Source: Bacteroidales bacterium (GTDB lineage Bacteria > Bacteroidota > Bacteroidia > Bacteroidales > UBA3824). From it: a stretch of DNA of 64,000 nt. The first letter of the stretch is position 1. Every line of letters starts with the position of its first letter. Under the pieces are notes generated by a model. It was not told the origin of the DNA and searched no databases. It was given only the letters and a program-made list of their open reading frames with translations. The position numbers and the translations under genes are program-made. Shown piece after piece: positions 33,252 to 42,900 of this stretch. The stretch is from positions 1-64,000 of the forward strand of contig JAEERW010000008.1 in the NCBI GenBank assembly GCA_016286055.1. Direction: 5' to 3'.

Positions 33252-36200
33252 ATGCACAGAATAACAACCCACATTATTGCTTCGGCGATGCTATTGATGC
33301 CTTTCGCCGCATCGGCTCAAAACACCTACGTGTCAAAACCCGCTGCCGACCTCATCTCGTCGGGGCACTACTTCATACGTTTCGACGGCAAGGTGCACGA
33401 CCCCGAACAAAATACCGACATCAAAATGCAGATTGCCACCGCGGTAAAAGACGGCGTTTCGTGCACGTTCAACGAAAGTGCCGACGCCCTTACGCTCAAT
33501 ACCGCCAAAGGCACGTTTATGCTCGATGTCAAAGCCAAAACCTACCGAGTGATTAATCAAACTAATCAAACTTTTAATATCGGCAGGCTGACGTTTCAAA
33601 AGCAAGGCACTTGCAAACTCAACGGCAAAGATTTCTATTTCGACGAATACCGCTCAACCTTAGGCAATAAGGTGCGCTTTTTTTACAATTCTACCAAAAT
33701 AGCCGCTGTGGATTTTGGTGCGCCAGAAATGCCCGTGGTGAATATCAGCACGTTAGACAAAAAAATTCCGCAAAATATGATACTCTGCCTATCACCCGAA
33801 TGGAAATCGTCGGGAGGCGGTGCAGGTGGCGTGCCCAACAATATGCAGCAGCAGATTATTGAGCAAATGCGCAAAGAAATCGACCCTAACGACCTTCCCC
33901 CGGGAATGACCGTTGACGATATGATAAATATGGCTCTCGGCCGTATGAACGGAGGTGCGGCTCAAAATCGACCCACAACTCCTGCCATTGAACCGCCAAA
34001 ATGTGCCCAGCCTTACAACGACCCGTCGCCGTCGAACGATTTGGCAGACCCCACTTCTTATAGCAACATTCAAATCACTGACATCAAGTATCTTACCACT
34101 CCTGTGTATGCGTCAAGATTTTCAAAACCCAAAACACAAGGCGTATTCAACCCATCGATGGAGGTTACCGAGGAGGGGGTAAAACAACAGTTGCAAGCAC
34201 TCGACCAGAAATTTGCCAATATGTCGGTAGAGCAAATCGAAAAGTATATGACCCAAGCCTCGTCCGACATTATGACAGCCATTCAATTCAACCTTGTAAA
34301 TGGATCTCTTATTGAATACTCGCTTGCATTGTGCGTGGTGAATCCTACGGCGCTCAACTACAACAACGCCGGTATTTTGATGGCTTACAAGGGCGAAACA
34401 GAAAATGCCAAAGACCTATTTATGCAGGCGCTCGCTATCGACAACCAAAACGCTATTGTTCAAGTAAATTTGGCTAACTATTACCTCGAAAAAGGCGATT
34501 TGATCAACGCTCGCAAATATGCCGAGAACGCACTTTCTACTCAACCCGATTTTGGCGAGGCATACCAAATACTCACTGGCGTAAATATCAAAGAAAACAA
34601 GTTTTACGAAGCCACCACAACATTGTTTAAAAGTGCCGAGACCTTTTTCAACGACATTACGGCTATGCAGTTTTTCTCGCTCATCTACAACTTAAAGGTA
34701 GAACAGTACAAAGTGGCAGAAAACCCCTCCTACCCCTATATGAACGTGGTTAACAAGGTGTTTACCAAAGAAAACTTCGAAAGCCTTACCCGAGCCACCA
34801 AAGCGGGCGGAGTATCTAACGGTCAGGACGTTATCCAAAATATGAAAGAATTTCCGTGGCCCGTCAACAATGCTGAAATTTGGCAACTGCACGAATCGTA
34901 TCTCAGCAAATCAAACCACAAAGTTTCCAATGCCCTCACCAAACTCAACGAACGCAACAAAGAGGTGATGGATCAAGACCGTTACGCAATACTCTACTAC
35001 GAATCGATGGGTATGCAAAACGCCAACAAAGAACTTGAACGCACCGAAGGAATTATCAACCAATTGTCAGAGAAAAACGTTTCGCTGCATTTACCAGAAC
35101 TCGATATGTACCAACGAATTAGCAATCAAATGGCAAACGACAACGAGGTAATCTACTACCCCGACGCACGTCAGTTTTGGTGCTTAAAAATGTGGGAATG
35201 TTACTACGAAATAATGCTCCAATACCACGAAGGCTTTTGGTACGACCCCGACAATGGCAATCCTGTAAACTATCCTGCCATTTATCCCGCTATGAATAGC
35301 AAGTTTAAAGCCTTGGAAAACAACCTCGAAATTGCATTCAACAACCACAAAAAGCGTCTCGAAGAGATAGACAAGGATCTGGCAAAATGTTTAGAAAAAG
35401 CCAAAACCGAACGTGGACAAGTACGCTGTCTAATAAACGCCGCTCAACAAAAAATGGATGCCGGCGAAACCTACGTAAGAGGCAAAGTGCAAAGTCACTA
35501 CATCGACATAATACACCAATACAAAGAGTGTTACAACCTCGAAATTAAACCAACACTTGAAGAATGGTGGCAAAAGACAATTGCTATGGGAGCATATTGC
35601 GACAAATACGCAGTAATGGAATATTTTGAAAACGACGTTCTTCACGCTGCCAACCTATCGTGGCTCGACAATAATTACCGCAAGGCTTGGGAAAACGGCA
35701 AAATGATTCAAAACAATTGGGACCTTTGGGTAGAACGTCCCCGCCGCGAACGCGATAGTCTCTACGAAATACTTGCCGAACTTCCTCCCGACCCGCCGCA
35801 ACCTCCACAGCAAATGAGCGCAGGCGGTTCCGACGGTCTCGACACAGGCGACCATTACCTCAAAACCTACGGCGAAAAAGAACGACCTTGGATCGAAGTA
35901 GGATTCGACGCTGGTCCGCTCGGAAGAATTGGTCTCCGCCGCGAATCCAATGGCGACATATCTATCACCAACGAGGGCAACGTATTTACAGGCACCAACA
36001 AAAAATGGAATCTCTCAAACGGTGAAACCACCACCACAGGCTACCTCACCCTTGCCGACCAACAAAGAATCAAAGACAAAGGCGGATTCACCAGCCGCAT
36101 TGCCGATTATATGACACAAAAATCCGAAGGTGTGCCTCTAATAGGCAGAGTGATAGCCGCCGCCAAAAACCACTCCGAAGGAACGGGATTTCAGCCATTC

Positions 36201-36416
36201 TTGGGAGAAAAAAGCGGACAGCACACCGCCATCACCACCGATGCCAACGGACATTTCACCGGCTCAACTCACATCAAATTTCGCGAAATACAGTTGCGCA
36301 ACCTTCCGCTCAATATCACCCTTCACACCGAAGACCAGCGCACCGGCACCTACCGCCGTACCAAAATGTGGGTAGGCGCAGATATGGCAGGATTTGGAAT
36401 TAGAATGGGAAATTAA
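33252..36416 (+). CDS. large secreted TPR protein
   Basis: This 1054-residue protein has a signal peptide (ending AASAQ). The N-terminal ~190 residues are beta-rich. A glycine- and asparagine-rich linker (SSGGGAGGVPNNMQQQ) near 190 and a TPR block at about 350-450 (NAGILMAYKGETENAKDLF, NLANYYLEKGDLINARKYAENAL) follow. Long helical segments come next (about 600-830), then a C-terminal part with GFDAGPLGRIGLRR and a short region that resembles a beta-barrel or propeller strand set. I do not recognise the whole. It follows higA by 14 bases, which may be coincidental. Periplasmic or surface location is likely. Confidence 0.75.
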   Translation: MHRITTHIIASAMLLMPFAASAQNTYVSKPAADLISSGHYFIRFDGKVHDPEQNTDIKMQIATAVKDGVSCTFNESADALTLNTAKGTFMLDVKAKTYRVINQTNQTFNIGRLTFQKQGTCKLNGKDFYFDEYRSTLGNKVRFFYNSTKIAAVDFGAPEMPVVNISTLDKKIPQNMILCLSPEWKSSGGGAGGVPNNMQQQIIEQMRKEIDPNDLPPGMTVDDMINMALGRMNGGAAQNRPTTPAIEPPKCAQPYNDPSPSNDLADPTSYSNIQITDIKYLTTPVYASRFSKPKTQGVFNPSMEVTEEGVKQQLQALDQKFANMSVEQIEKYMTQASSDIMTAIQFNLVNGSLIEYSLALCVVNPTALNYNNAGILMAYKGETENAKDLFMQALAIDNQNAIVQVNLANYYLEKGDLINARKYAENALSTQPDFGEAYQILTGVNIKENKFYEATTTLFKSAETFFNDITAMQFFSLIYNLKVEQYKVAENPSYPYMNVVNKVFTKENFESLTRATKAGGVSNGQDVIQNMKEFPWPVNNAEIWQLHESYLSKSNHKVSNALTKLNERNKEVMDQDRYAILYYESMGMQNANKELERTEGIINQLSEKNVSLHLPELDMYQRISNQMANDNEVIYYPDARQFWCLKMWECYYEIMLQYHEGFWYDPDNGNPVNYPAIYPAMNSKFKALENNLEIAFNNHKKRLEEIDKDLAKCLEKAKTERGQVRCLINAAQQKMDAGETYVRGKVQSHYIDIIHQYKECYNLEIKPTLEEWWQKTIAMGAYCDKYAVMEYFENDVLHAANLSWLDNNYRKAWENGKMIQNNWDLWVERPRRERDSLYEILAELPPDPPQPPQQMSAGGSDGLDTGDHYLKTYGEKERPWIEVGFDAGPLGRIGLRRESNGDISITNEGNVFTGTNKKWNLSNGETTTTGYLTLADQQRIKDKGGFTSRIADYMTQKSEGVPLIGRVIAAAKNHSEGTGFQPFLGEKSGQHTAITTDANGHFTGSTHIKFREIQLRNLPLNITLHTEDQRTGTYRRTKMWVGADMAGFGIRMGN

Positions 36417-36495
36417 ATTTGGGGGTTTTGATGCAAATACGCAAAAAAAATTTGGGGATTTTATAACATTTTGGTAAAAAAAATTTGGGGATTTT
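36415..36495. repeat. three direct repeats with 33-bp period
   Basis: AAATTTGGGGATTTT (first copy with one change) starts at 36415, 36448 and 36481, exactly 33 bases apart, about three helical turns. The third copy contains the -33 TTTG of the next gene's promoter, so a protein bound to the array would compete with RNA polymerase. Confidence 0.75.
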
Positions 36496-36515
36496 GTGTA
36501 TTTTCCCCATTTTTG
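36484..36515 (+). promoter_or_regulatory. promoter of the second DUF4143 gene
   Basis: TTTG (36484-36487), 20-base spacer, CATTTTTG (36508-36515), one mismatch from TAnnTTTG. ATG 36538 follows 22 bases later. The -33 element is part of the third 33-bp repeat. Confidence 0.6.
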
Positions 36516-36537
36516 CATTGCACAAATAATAAAAAGT

Positions 36538-37875
36538 ATGGTAATATTCAAGCGAAAAATATACAGCGAAATGGTTCGTTGGAAAAACGAGAGCAAAGGC
36601 AGCAGTGCATTGCTAATCGAAGGCGCCCGACGCGTAGGCAAATCTACGATAGCCAAAACTTTTGCCGAAAACGAATATAAATCATACATCCTCATTGATT
36701 TTACAAAAGCCTCTAAACGGCTAAACGAGTTGTTTGAAGATATAACAGATTTAGATTTCTTCTTTCTAAATCTTCAAAACATTTATGGCGTATCGCTAAT
36801 AAAACGCGAATCGGTAATAATATTCGACGAAATTCAATTTCAACCGCTTGCTCGTCAGGCCATTAAGCATTTGGTAGCCGACGGTCGATACGATTATATC
36901 GAAACAGGTTCTCTGATAAGCATACAACGTAATGTGCAAAATATACTTATTCCAAGCGAGGAAAGCAAAATTACGCTATATCCTATGGATTTTGACGAGT
37001 TTTATTGGGCAACAGGCAAAAAAGATATGCCCGAATTGCTTAGTCAAGCATACCAAATGCATCGGCCATTAGGAGATGCAACACATAGGAAACTAATGCG
37101 CGATTTAAGGCTGTATATGCTTGTAGGTGGAATGCCACAAGCCGTAGAATCATATCTATCTTCAAACGATTTGAGGATTGTGGACAACAAAAAAAGAGAA
37201 ATACTCGACCTATACGAAAGCGATTTGCGAAAATTAGACCCCTCCTCCAACATTGCATCGCGACTTTTTCGTGCAATACCTAACCAACTTAACAACAATG
37301 CTTCGAGATATATGACCAGAAGCGTGGCTCCAAATCAGAGGATAGAAAAAATAGAGAGTATCATTGCCGATTTGGAAGACAGTAAAACGGTAATAATGGC
37401 TCATCATATCAACGATCCTAACATCGGGATGGGTATGTTTCAAGATTTTGACCGCTACAAAATGTTTATTGCCGACACAGGATTATTTGTTACATTGGCG
37501 TTTTTAGAGAAAAAATATACCGAAAACGTTATTTACCAAAAACTACTGTCAGATAAATTAGACGCCAACTTGGGATATGTATACGAAAACCTTGTGGCTC
37601 AAATGTTGATTTCGCAAGGCAACAAACTGTTTTATTACACTTTTCCTGTTCCCGACAGCAACCACAATTACGAAATAGATTTTATTCTTTCGCGTGGCAA
37701 CAAATTGGTACCTATCGAAGTAAAATCATCTGGCTATAAAACACACAAATCGCTCGATGTATTTTGCAATATATTTTCTAAAAGGGTTGGCGACAGAATC
37801 TTACTCTATACAAAAGACTTTTCAAAAGATAGCGAAACTTTATGTATGCCTATTTACTACACACAATTTTTATAA
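36538..37875 (+). CDS. AAA ATPase with DUF4143 domain
   Basis: This 445-residue protein starts at ATG 36538 (MVIFKRKIYSEMVRW); the track's start lies upstream of the promoter's -7 box. P-loop: LIEGARRVGKST near 25-36. Walker B: VIIFDEIQF near 95-103. Sensor: ETGSLISIQ. The C-terminal part has a nuclease-like core, YEIDFILSRGNKLVPIEVKSSGY, with D, E and K in PD-(D/E)xK arrangement. The family is abundant in Bacteroidetes with unknown function. It ends 8 bases from a convergent phosphatase remnant. The 33-bp repeats over its promoter suggest self-regulation or repression. Confidence 0.87.
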   Translation: MVIFKRKIYSEMVRWKNESKGSSALLIEGARRVGKSTIAKTFAENEYKSYILIDFTKASKRLNELFEDITDLDFFFLNLQNIYGVSLIKRESVIIFDEIQFQPLARQAIKHLVADGRYDYIETGSLISIQRNVQNILIPSEESKITLYPMDFDEFYWATGKKDMPELLSQAYQMHRPLGDATHRKLMRDLRLYMLVGGMPQAVESYLSSNDLRIVDNKKREILDLYESDLRKLDPSSNIASRLFRAIPNQLNNNASRYMTRSVAPNQRIEKIESIIADLEDSKTVIMAHHINDPNIGMGMFQDFDRYKMFIADTGLFVTLAFLEKKYTENVIYQKLLSDKLDANLGYVYENLVAQMLISQGNKLFYYTFPVPDSNHNYEIDFILSRGNKLVPIEVKSSGYKTHKSLDVFCNIFSKRVGDRILLYTKDFSKDSETLCMPIYYTQFL

Positions 37876-37883
37876 CCCCTCCC

Positions 37884-38243
37884 CTATCTCACCCTATACC
37901 CCGCCACCATCACGTCATCCAACTGAGGAGTGTCACCGCGCCATTCGTCAAGGAATTTGCCTAAGCGTATCATTTGCTGTTCGCTGTTGAGGAGCGACAT
38001 TTCGGTCATAAGGGCGCGGAAACGTTTGTAGTTGAGTTTGCGGTTTTCTTCGCCTCCAAATTGGTCGGCATAACCGTCGGAAAACATATAAATCCAATCG
38101 CCTGTCTGCACGTCGATTTCCACCGAAGAAAAATCGCGGAAAAACGCATAGTTGCCAATAGGATTCTTCACCGACTTGTATTCTTGCAGTTCGCCGTTGC
38201 GCATAAGATACATAGGATTGTTGGCATTTGACTTCCGCGCCGG
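37884..38243 (-). pseudogene. C-terminal remnant of a SpoIIE/PP2C phosphatase
   Basis: The minus frame contains NANNPMYLMRNGELQEY, GDWIYMFSDGYADQFGG and DDVMVAGYRVR, the last third of a SpoIIE-type PP2C phosphatase (metal-binding SDG and DD motifs). In frame upstream, the sequence runs only about ten codons beyond ATG 38213 before a TAA, and no sensor or N-terminal catalytic part remains. A long palindrome (38259-38291) lies at the broken end, suggesting a deletion endpoint. Not expected to be functional. Confidence 0.72.
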
Positions 38244-38258
38244 GTATTAAACTTCCAA

Positions 38259-38291
38259 ATGAAAACTGAAACAGTCTGTTTTAGTTTTCAT
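38259..38291. repeat. 33-bp palindrome at the end of the phosphatase remnant
   Basis: 15-base arms (ATGAAAACTGAAACA and its complement with one G-T wobble) around GTC. It has no T run on the plus strand. It lies between the remnant and the DUF1016 promoter. Confidence 0.65.
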
Positions 38292-38333
38292 AAAAATATC
38301 TCCCCCACCCTTTCCCCTTTCCAAAAAAATCCT

Positions 38334-38341
38334 TACCTTTG
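38334..38341 (+). promoter_or_regulatory. -7 box (TACCTTTG) for the DUF1016 gene
   Basis: A perfect TAnnTTTG 42 bases before ATG 38384. It overlaps the track's start at 38339, which excludes that start. Confidence 0.6.
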
Positions 38342-38383
38342 CCATTGCATCGCTGCCCTATATACACGGCGGCGGGCAACTTT

Positions 38384-39541
38384 ATGGAAAATACTACCGA
38401 AGAAATATCAATTGCCGTCGACATTATTAAATCGGCGATATTGCAAAGCCAAATCAAAGCCGTAAAAGCCGTCAATCAAGAGCAACTTGCACTGTATTAC
38501 GGCATTGGGCGGTATGTGTCTTACAATACACGCAACAAAAATTGGGGCAAAGGCGTTATTGACAGTATTTCGCAACAGTTGAAGAAAGAACTGCCCGGGC
38601 TGAGAGGTTTTTCCGAAAGGAACATCAAGAATATGCGCACTTTTTACGAAGAATGGAAGTGCTTAGAAAACGGCGATACAAATTCGGCAGTTCCAACTGC
38701 CGAAATAGAAAATCAAAGCCATAATTCGGCAGTTGGAACTGCCGAATTGCAAATCCAAAAATTAGGAATCGTACAAATACCTGATTTTCCGTTAGTTGAA
38801 TTTTTGAGCCTTGGGTTCACACATCATATTGCAATCTTGACCAAAGTAAAAGATATAGAACAACGAAAGTTTTACATCCGTTTTGCTTGCGAATCAAAGG
38901 TGAAGGTGGAAGACTTGGAGGCTCTCATCGACGATGACTTGTATTCGCGCAGAGGCAGTTTACCTAATAATTTTACCAAGACGATTCCCGACAAATTGCA
39001 AGCGTTCCGCGCAATCTCGATGTTCAAAGATGAATACTTGTTGGACTTCATCAATGTCGAGGAACTTTTTGTTCGCGACAAGGATCAAGATGAACGAGTG
39101 GTAGAGCAAGCCATTGTCCACAATGTCAAGAATTTTATAATGACTTTTGGCAATGATTTTACTTTTGTAGGCAACCAATACCGCTTGGAAAAATATGGAG
39201 AAATTCAGTTCCCCGACCTTCTGTTTTTCAACCGCGAACTCAAAGCCCTTGTTTGCGTTGAACTCAAATCGGGACCTTTTAAAACTGCATATCTTGGACA
39301 GTTGGCAGGCTATCTGCGAATCCTCGACGACGAGGTGAGAAAACCCGACGAGAACCCTTCTATTGGTATTTTGCTTTGCAGCAATGCCAACAGCAAATTT
39401 GTGGAATACGTTATCCAAGATTACGACAAGCCAATGGGTGTCGCCACATATCGTACCACTGTGGATATGGAAGACCGACTCCGCAAAGCCCTGCCCGACA
39501 TCGAACAGTTGAAGGCACTATTGGCAGAGGAGGAAAAGTAA
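38384..39541 (+). CDS. DUF1016 / YhcG-type PDDEXK nuclease
   Basis: This 385-residue protein starts at ATG 38384. The N-terminal DUF1016 domain is recognisable from QLALYYGIGRYVS and GLRGFSERNIKNMRTFYEEW. The C-terminal nuclease has FPD (276-278) and ELK (293-295), an intact PD-x(n)-ExK pair, followed by the helix AYLGQLAGYL. Between the two domains the protein contains two short inserted segments, NSAVPTAE and NSAVGTAE, each encoded by a perfect palindrome. Relatives occur near restriction systems and integrons; function is not settled. It has its own promoter. Confidence 0.85.
   Translation: MENTTEEISIAVDIIKSAILQSQIKAVKAVNQEQLALYYGIGRYVSYNTRNKNWGKGVIDSISQQLKKELPGLRGFSERNIKNMRTFYEEWKCLENGDTNSAVPTAEIENQSHNSAVGTAELQIQKLGIVQIPDFPLVEFLSLGFTHHIAILTKVKDIEQRKFYIRFACESKVKVEDLEALIDDDLYSRRGSLPNNFTKTIPDKLQAFRAISMFKDEYLLDFINVEELFVRDKDQDERVVEQAIVHNVKNFIMTFGNDFTFVGNQYRLEKYGEIQFPDLLFFNRELKALVCVELKSGPFKTAYLGQLAGYLRILDDEVRKPDENPSIGILLCSNANSKFVEYVIQDYDKPMGVATYRTTVDMEDRLRKALPDIEQLKALLAEEEK
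38683..38748. repeat. twin in-frame palindromes in the DUF1016 gene
   Basis: TTCGGCAGTT-CC-AACTGCCGAA (38683-38704, perfect 10-base arms) and AATTCGGCAGTT-GG-AACTGCCGAATT (38723-38748, perfect 12-base arms). They are the same sequence with opposite centres, 18 bases apart, both in frame in the linker between domains. Confidence 0.85.
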
Positions 39542-39553
39542 ATTTGCAATTTG

Positions 39554-39783
39554 TTATTTTCTTTCTTCAAATTTATCCAAAAACTCCTGAGGTGTAAGTA
39601 CGGGGATGTTAGCAAATTCAAGAAATACATTTTTCATTTCAGTATCTCGGCTAATTTAGGGTCGTTGTCAATCATTTCCTTTGATGGCTCAACAATATTG
39701 AGACTGCCAAGGAACTCTATTTCAGGAGACAGTTTACTATCCTTGGGTTTGGTACAACCCTTGAATGTAAGTCCATAAGTTAT
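39554..39783 (-). pseudogene. collapsed toxin-antitoxin remnant (antitoxin tail plus PIN toxin ends)
   Basis: On the minus strand an open frame with no start (39634-39783) ends DNDPKLAEILK and looks like an antitoxin C-terminus. Its TGA overlaps ATGA (39634-39637) with a 27-codon frame that starts MKNVFL, as VapC/PIN toxins do (MKNVFLDTN), and ends FANIPVLTPQEFLDKFEERK, as PIN toxins do. The middle of the toxin is missing. The reading as a deleted PIN toxin is inference from sequence style. An alternative is that only the PIN C-terminus is left: the same frame reads ISRDTEM upstream of MKN. Confidence 0.5.
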
Positions 39784-39900
39784 TTAATGCAAATGTTGTA
39801 ATAATCTTGATGTATAATATGTTTGTTGCAAATATACATATTTTTTTCTCCCCCTCCAAAAACTTGATTTGCAATCCCCAAAATTTTATCCCCAATTTCT

Positions 39901-39931
39901 TTTGCTCTAAAAGAAAAAAACAATAGTTTTG
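39901..39931 (+). promoter_or_regulatory. promoter of the DUF3427 helicase gene
   Basis: TTTG (39901-39904), 19-base spacer, TAGTTTTG (39924-39931), a perfect TAnnTTTG. ATG 39961 follows 29 bases later. Two TTTGGGGAT-like boxes (minus strand) lie just upstream (about 39874-39897). Confidence 0.7.
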
Positions 39932-39960
39932 CATAGATACTTTTACATACCATAAAATTT

Positions 39961-42900
39961 ATGCAGACCGGTATTTACGAACAAATAATTAATCAACTAT
40001 TTGAAGAAAAAATATCAGCAATAGATCATAACCGTTTTTACATCGGAGAAAGAACTATTGAAAAACACGAGGTTGCTAAACTTTTATCTATGTACCTTAC
40101 AAATATTTTTGAACAGGTATTAACCGACTCTGATTTAGACGAGGATGATGAAGATTTGCTACCATCAAACTCCATTTCCAAAGGTATAAACTTGGCAAAT
40201 GCTATTATCAAAAAATTGGTCAACGAGTTTAATTTAGAATCAGGCAATTTGGTTTCGGCACAAGCAAAAATATTGACCGCGGTAATAGACAAAACACAAT
40301 CTAATTATCCCGATTTAGCAAAGAGACTGCAAGAAATCATGCCCATAAAAGGGCTCGTTAACGGAGCGTTGTTTACAGGTAAGGACATGAAACTTTACAC
40401 CGAATTGCAAAAAGAAATTGCTTCTGCCGATGAAATACATTTTATGGTATCGTTTATCAAGAAAAGTGGACTTGCTTTGCTGTTGCCACAACTTAAAGAA
40501 TTTACAAACCGCGGCGGGAATTTGAAAGTAATAACCACTACTTATTTACAAGCCACCGATTTTGAGGCCGTTAAACAACTTGCTACACTTAAAAATACCG
40601 AAATTAAAATTACCTACGACGAAACTTCCGAACGACTTCATGCTAAGGCTTATATTTTTCTACGCGATACAGGTTTCAATACGGCTTACATTGGTTCGTC
40701 GAATCTATCACAACAGGCTCTGGATACAGGCGCAGAGTGGAATGTAAAGATTACGCAATACGAACAGCCGCAGATGATGAAAACTATCTGCAATTCGTTC
40801 AAAGCATCGTGGTGGGCTGAAAGTTATGAATCTTTTATCAATGGTAAAGATGATGCTCGTTTAAAATCAGCACTCAACGGCAAGATTAACAACGAAATAG
40901 ATTTTTCAAATTTAACAGGATTAATCCGTCCGTTTGATTATCAACGTGAAATATTAGAACGACTTCAAGTAGAACGCGAAGTTCGCAATCACTGGCGAAA
41001 TCTTGTTGTAGCGGCAACAGGAACAGGCAAAACGGTAATGGCAGCAAGCGATTATAAACAGTTTGCTGATAATCACGACCGTGCACGATTGTTGTTTGTG
41101 GCTCATCGTGAAGAAATTATCAGGCAGAGTATCAATACTTTTCGACAAGTTCTTTGCGATTACAACTTTGGTGAAAAATGGTATAGCGGCGAAGAACCTA
41201 ACAATTTTGAATACATTTTTGCTTCAAAAGATACCTTAAACAACCGTTTGGATAAGATAAATCTTCCTGCGGATTATTATGATTATATCATTATCGACGA
41301 AGTGCATCACGCCACGGCCTCATCGTATCGAAAAATTATTGATTATTTTAAACCCAAAATACTGTTGGGACTAACCGCTACTCCCGAACGTATGGATGGA
41401 ATGGATATTAAACATGATTTTGACGGCACAATTTCGGCAGAAATACGTCTCGACGATGCTTTAAACAAAGGATTGCTTGCACCATTTCATTATTATGGTA
41501 TTACCGATACTGTGGATTATTCCGAAGTGGCTTGGGATAAAGGTCATTATGTAACATCCGAACTTTCAAAGATATATAGATACAATGATGCACGTACCGA
41601 GGTAATTTTACGGTCGTTGCAAAAATATATAGATAACATTCGCGATGTAAGGGCATTGTGTTTTTGTGTTGACCAAGAACATGCAAAATATATGGCATCA
41701 AAGTTTACATTATGCGGATTAAAAGCGGATGTTCTTACAAGCGACAACGCCCAAATGCGTACAGTTTTATATAACAGGCTTAAAACCAAAAGCATAAACT
41801 ATCTTTTTGTTGTAGATATGTTCAACGAAGGTGTTGATATTCCGGAAGTGGACACGATTTTATTTTTACGACCAACAGAAAGTCTCACAGTGTTTATCCA
41901 ACAATTTGGACGTGGATTGCGCAAAGCACCGGGCAAGGAATATGTAAATATTTTAGACTATGTAGGCAATAGTCGTGCAGAATTTAACTATACCGACCGT
42001 ATGCGAACGATGATGGGACGCACTTCGATGAGCGTATTAGAAGAATTAAATCTCAACTGTCCGCATTTGCCATTAAAATGTCAAATAATTTTGGAGCCAA
42101 AAGCCAAGGAATATATTGTAAACAACCTTAAAAATGCAATCCTAAATTATAGTTCACGCAAACTAACGTCTTTAATTCAAAATTTTGACCGTAATCATTC
42201 TGTACCTCTTTCTCTCGAAACCTTTGTTGATATATACCAAATTCCATTAGAGAAATTATACAAAGGAAGAACTTGGAATCAACTGTTAAACGAATCTAAC
42301 ATCGTAAACACACAATCAAATTACAACGAAGAATTAAGCCGGGCTGTTTACCGTAAATGGTTGGCCACTGATTCGTATTCTTATTTAAATTTCATAAACT
42401 CAATAGCACAAAAATCATTTAAAATCAACGTAAAACAACTGTCAGCCGTTGACAAAACAAGACTACTGATGTTTTATTACGACCTTTTTGAAACTGCGGG
42501 CAAATATACGAGCCTTCAAGAAATGGTAGATGCACTTTCAAAGGATACATATTTTTGCGACGAAATGAAACAAGTGGTGCCTTTATTGCTAAAAAATAAT
42601 AATGCATACGAAAAGCCCGACAATTCGCAACTGATGAATTTTCCGCTCAAACTGCATGGAATTTATACTAAATCACAAATTCAGGTTGCTATTGGCACAT
42701 CCACACTCGAAAAAAAATCACCGGCACGAGAAGGTGTAGAACGCAACAAAAACACAAAAGTAGAAGCCATGTTTGTGGATATTATCAAAAATCGCGAAGA
42801 GGGTTCTACAACAGATTACGATGATAAAGCATTAACCAGCAATCTGTTTCAATGGGACACACAAAACCGTGTACGTCCTGAATCTAACGAAGGTAAGGCG

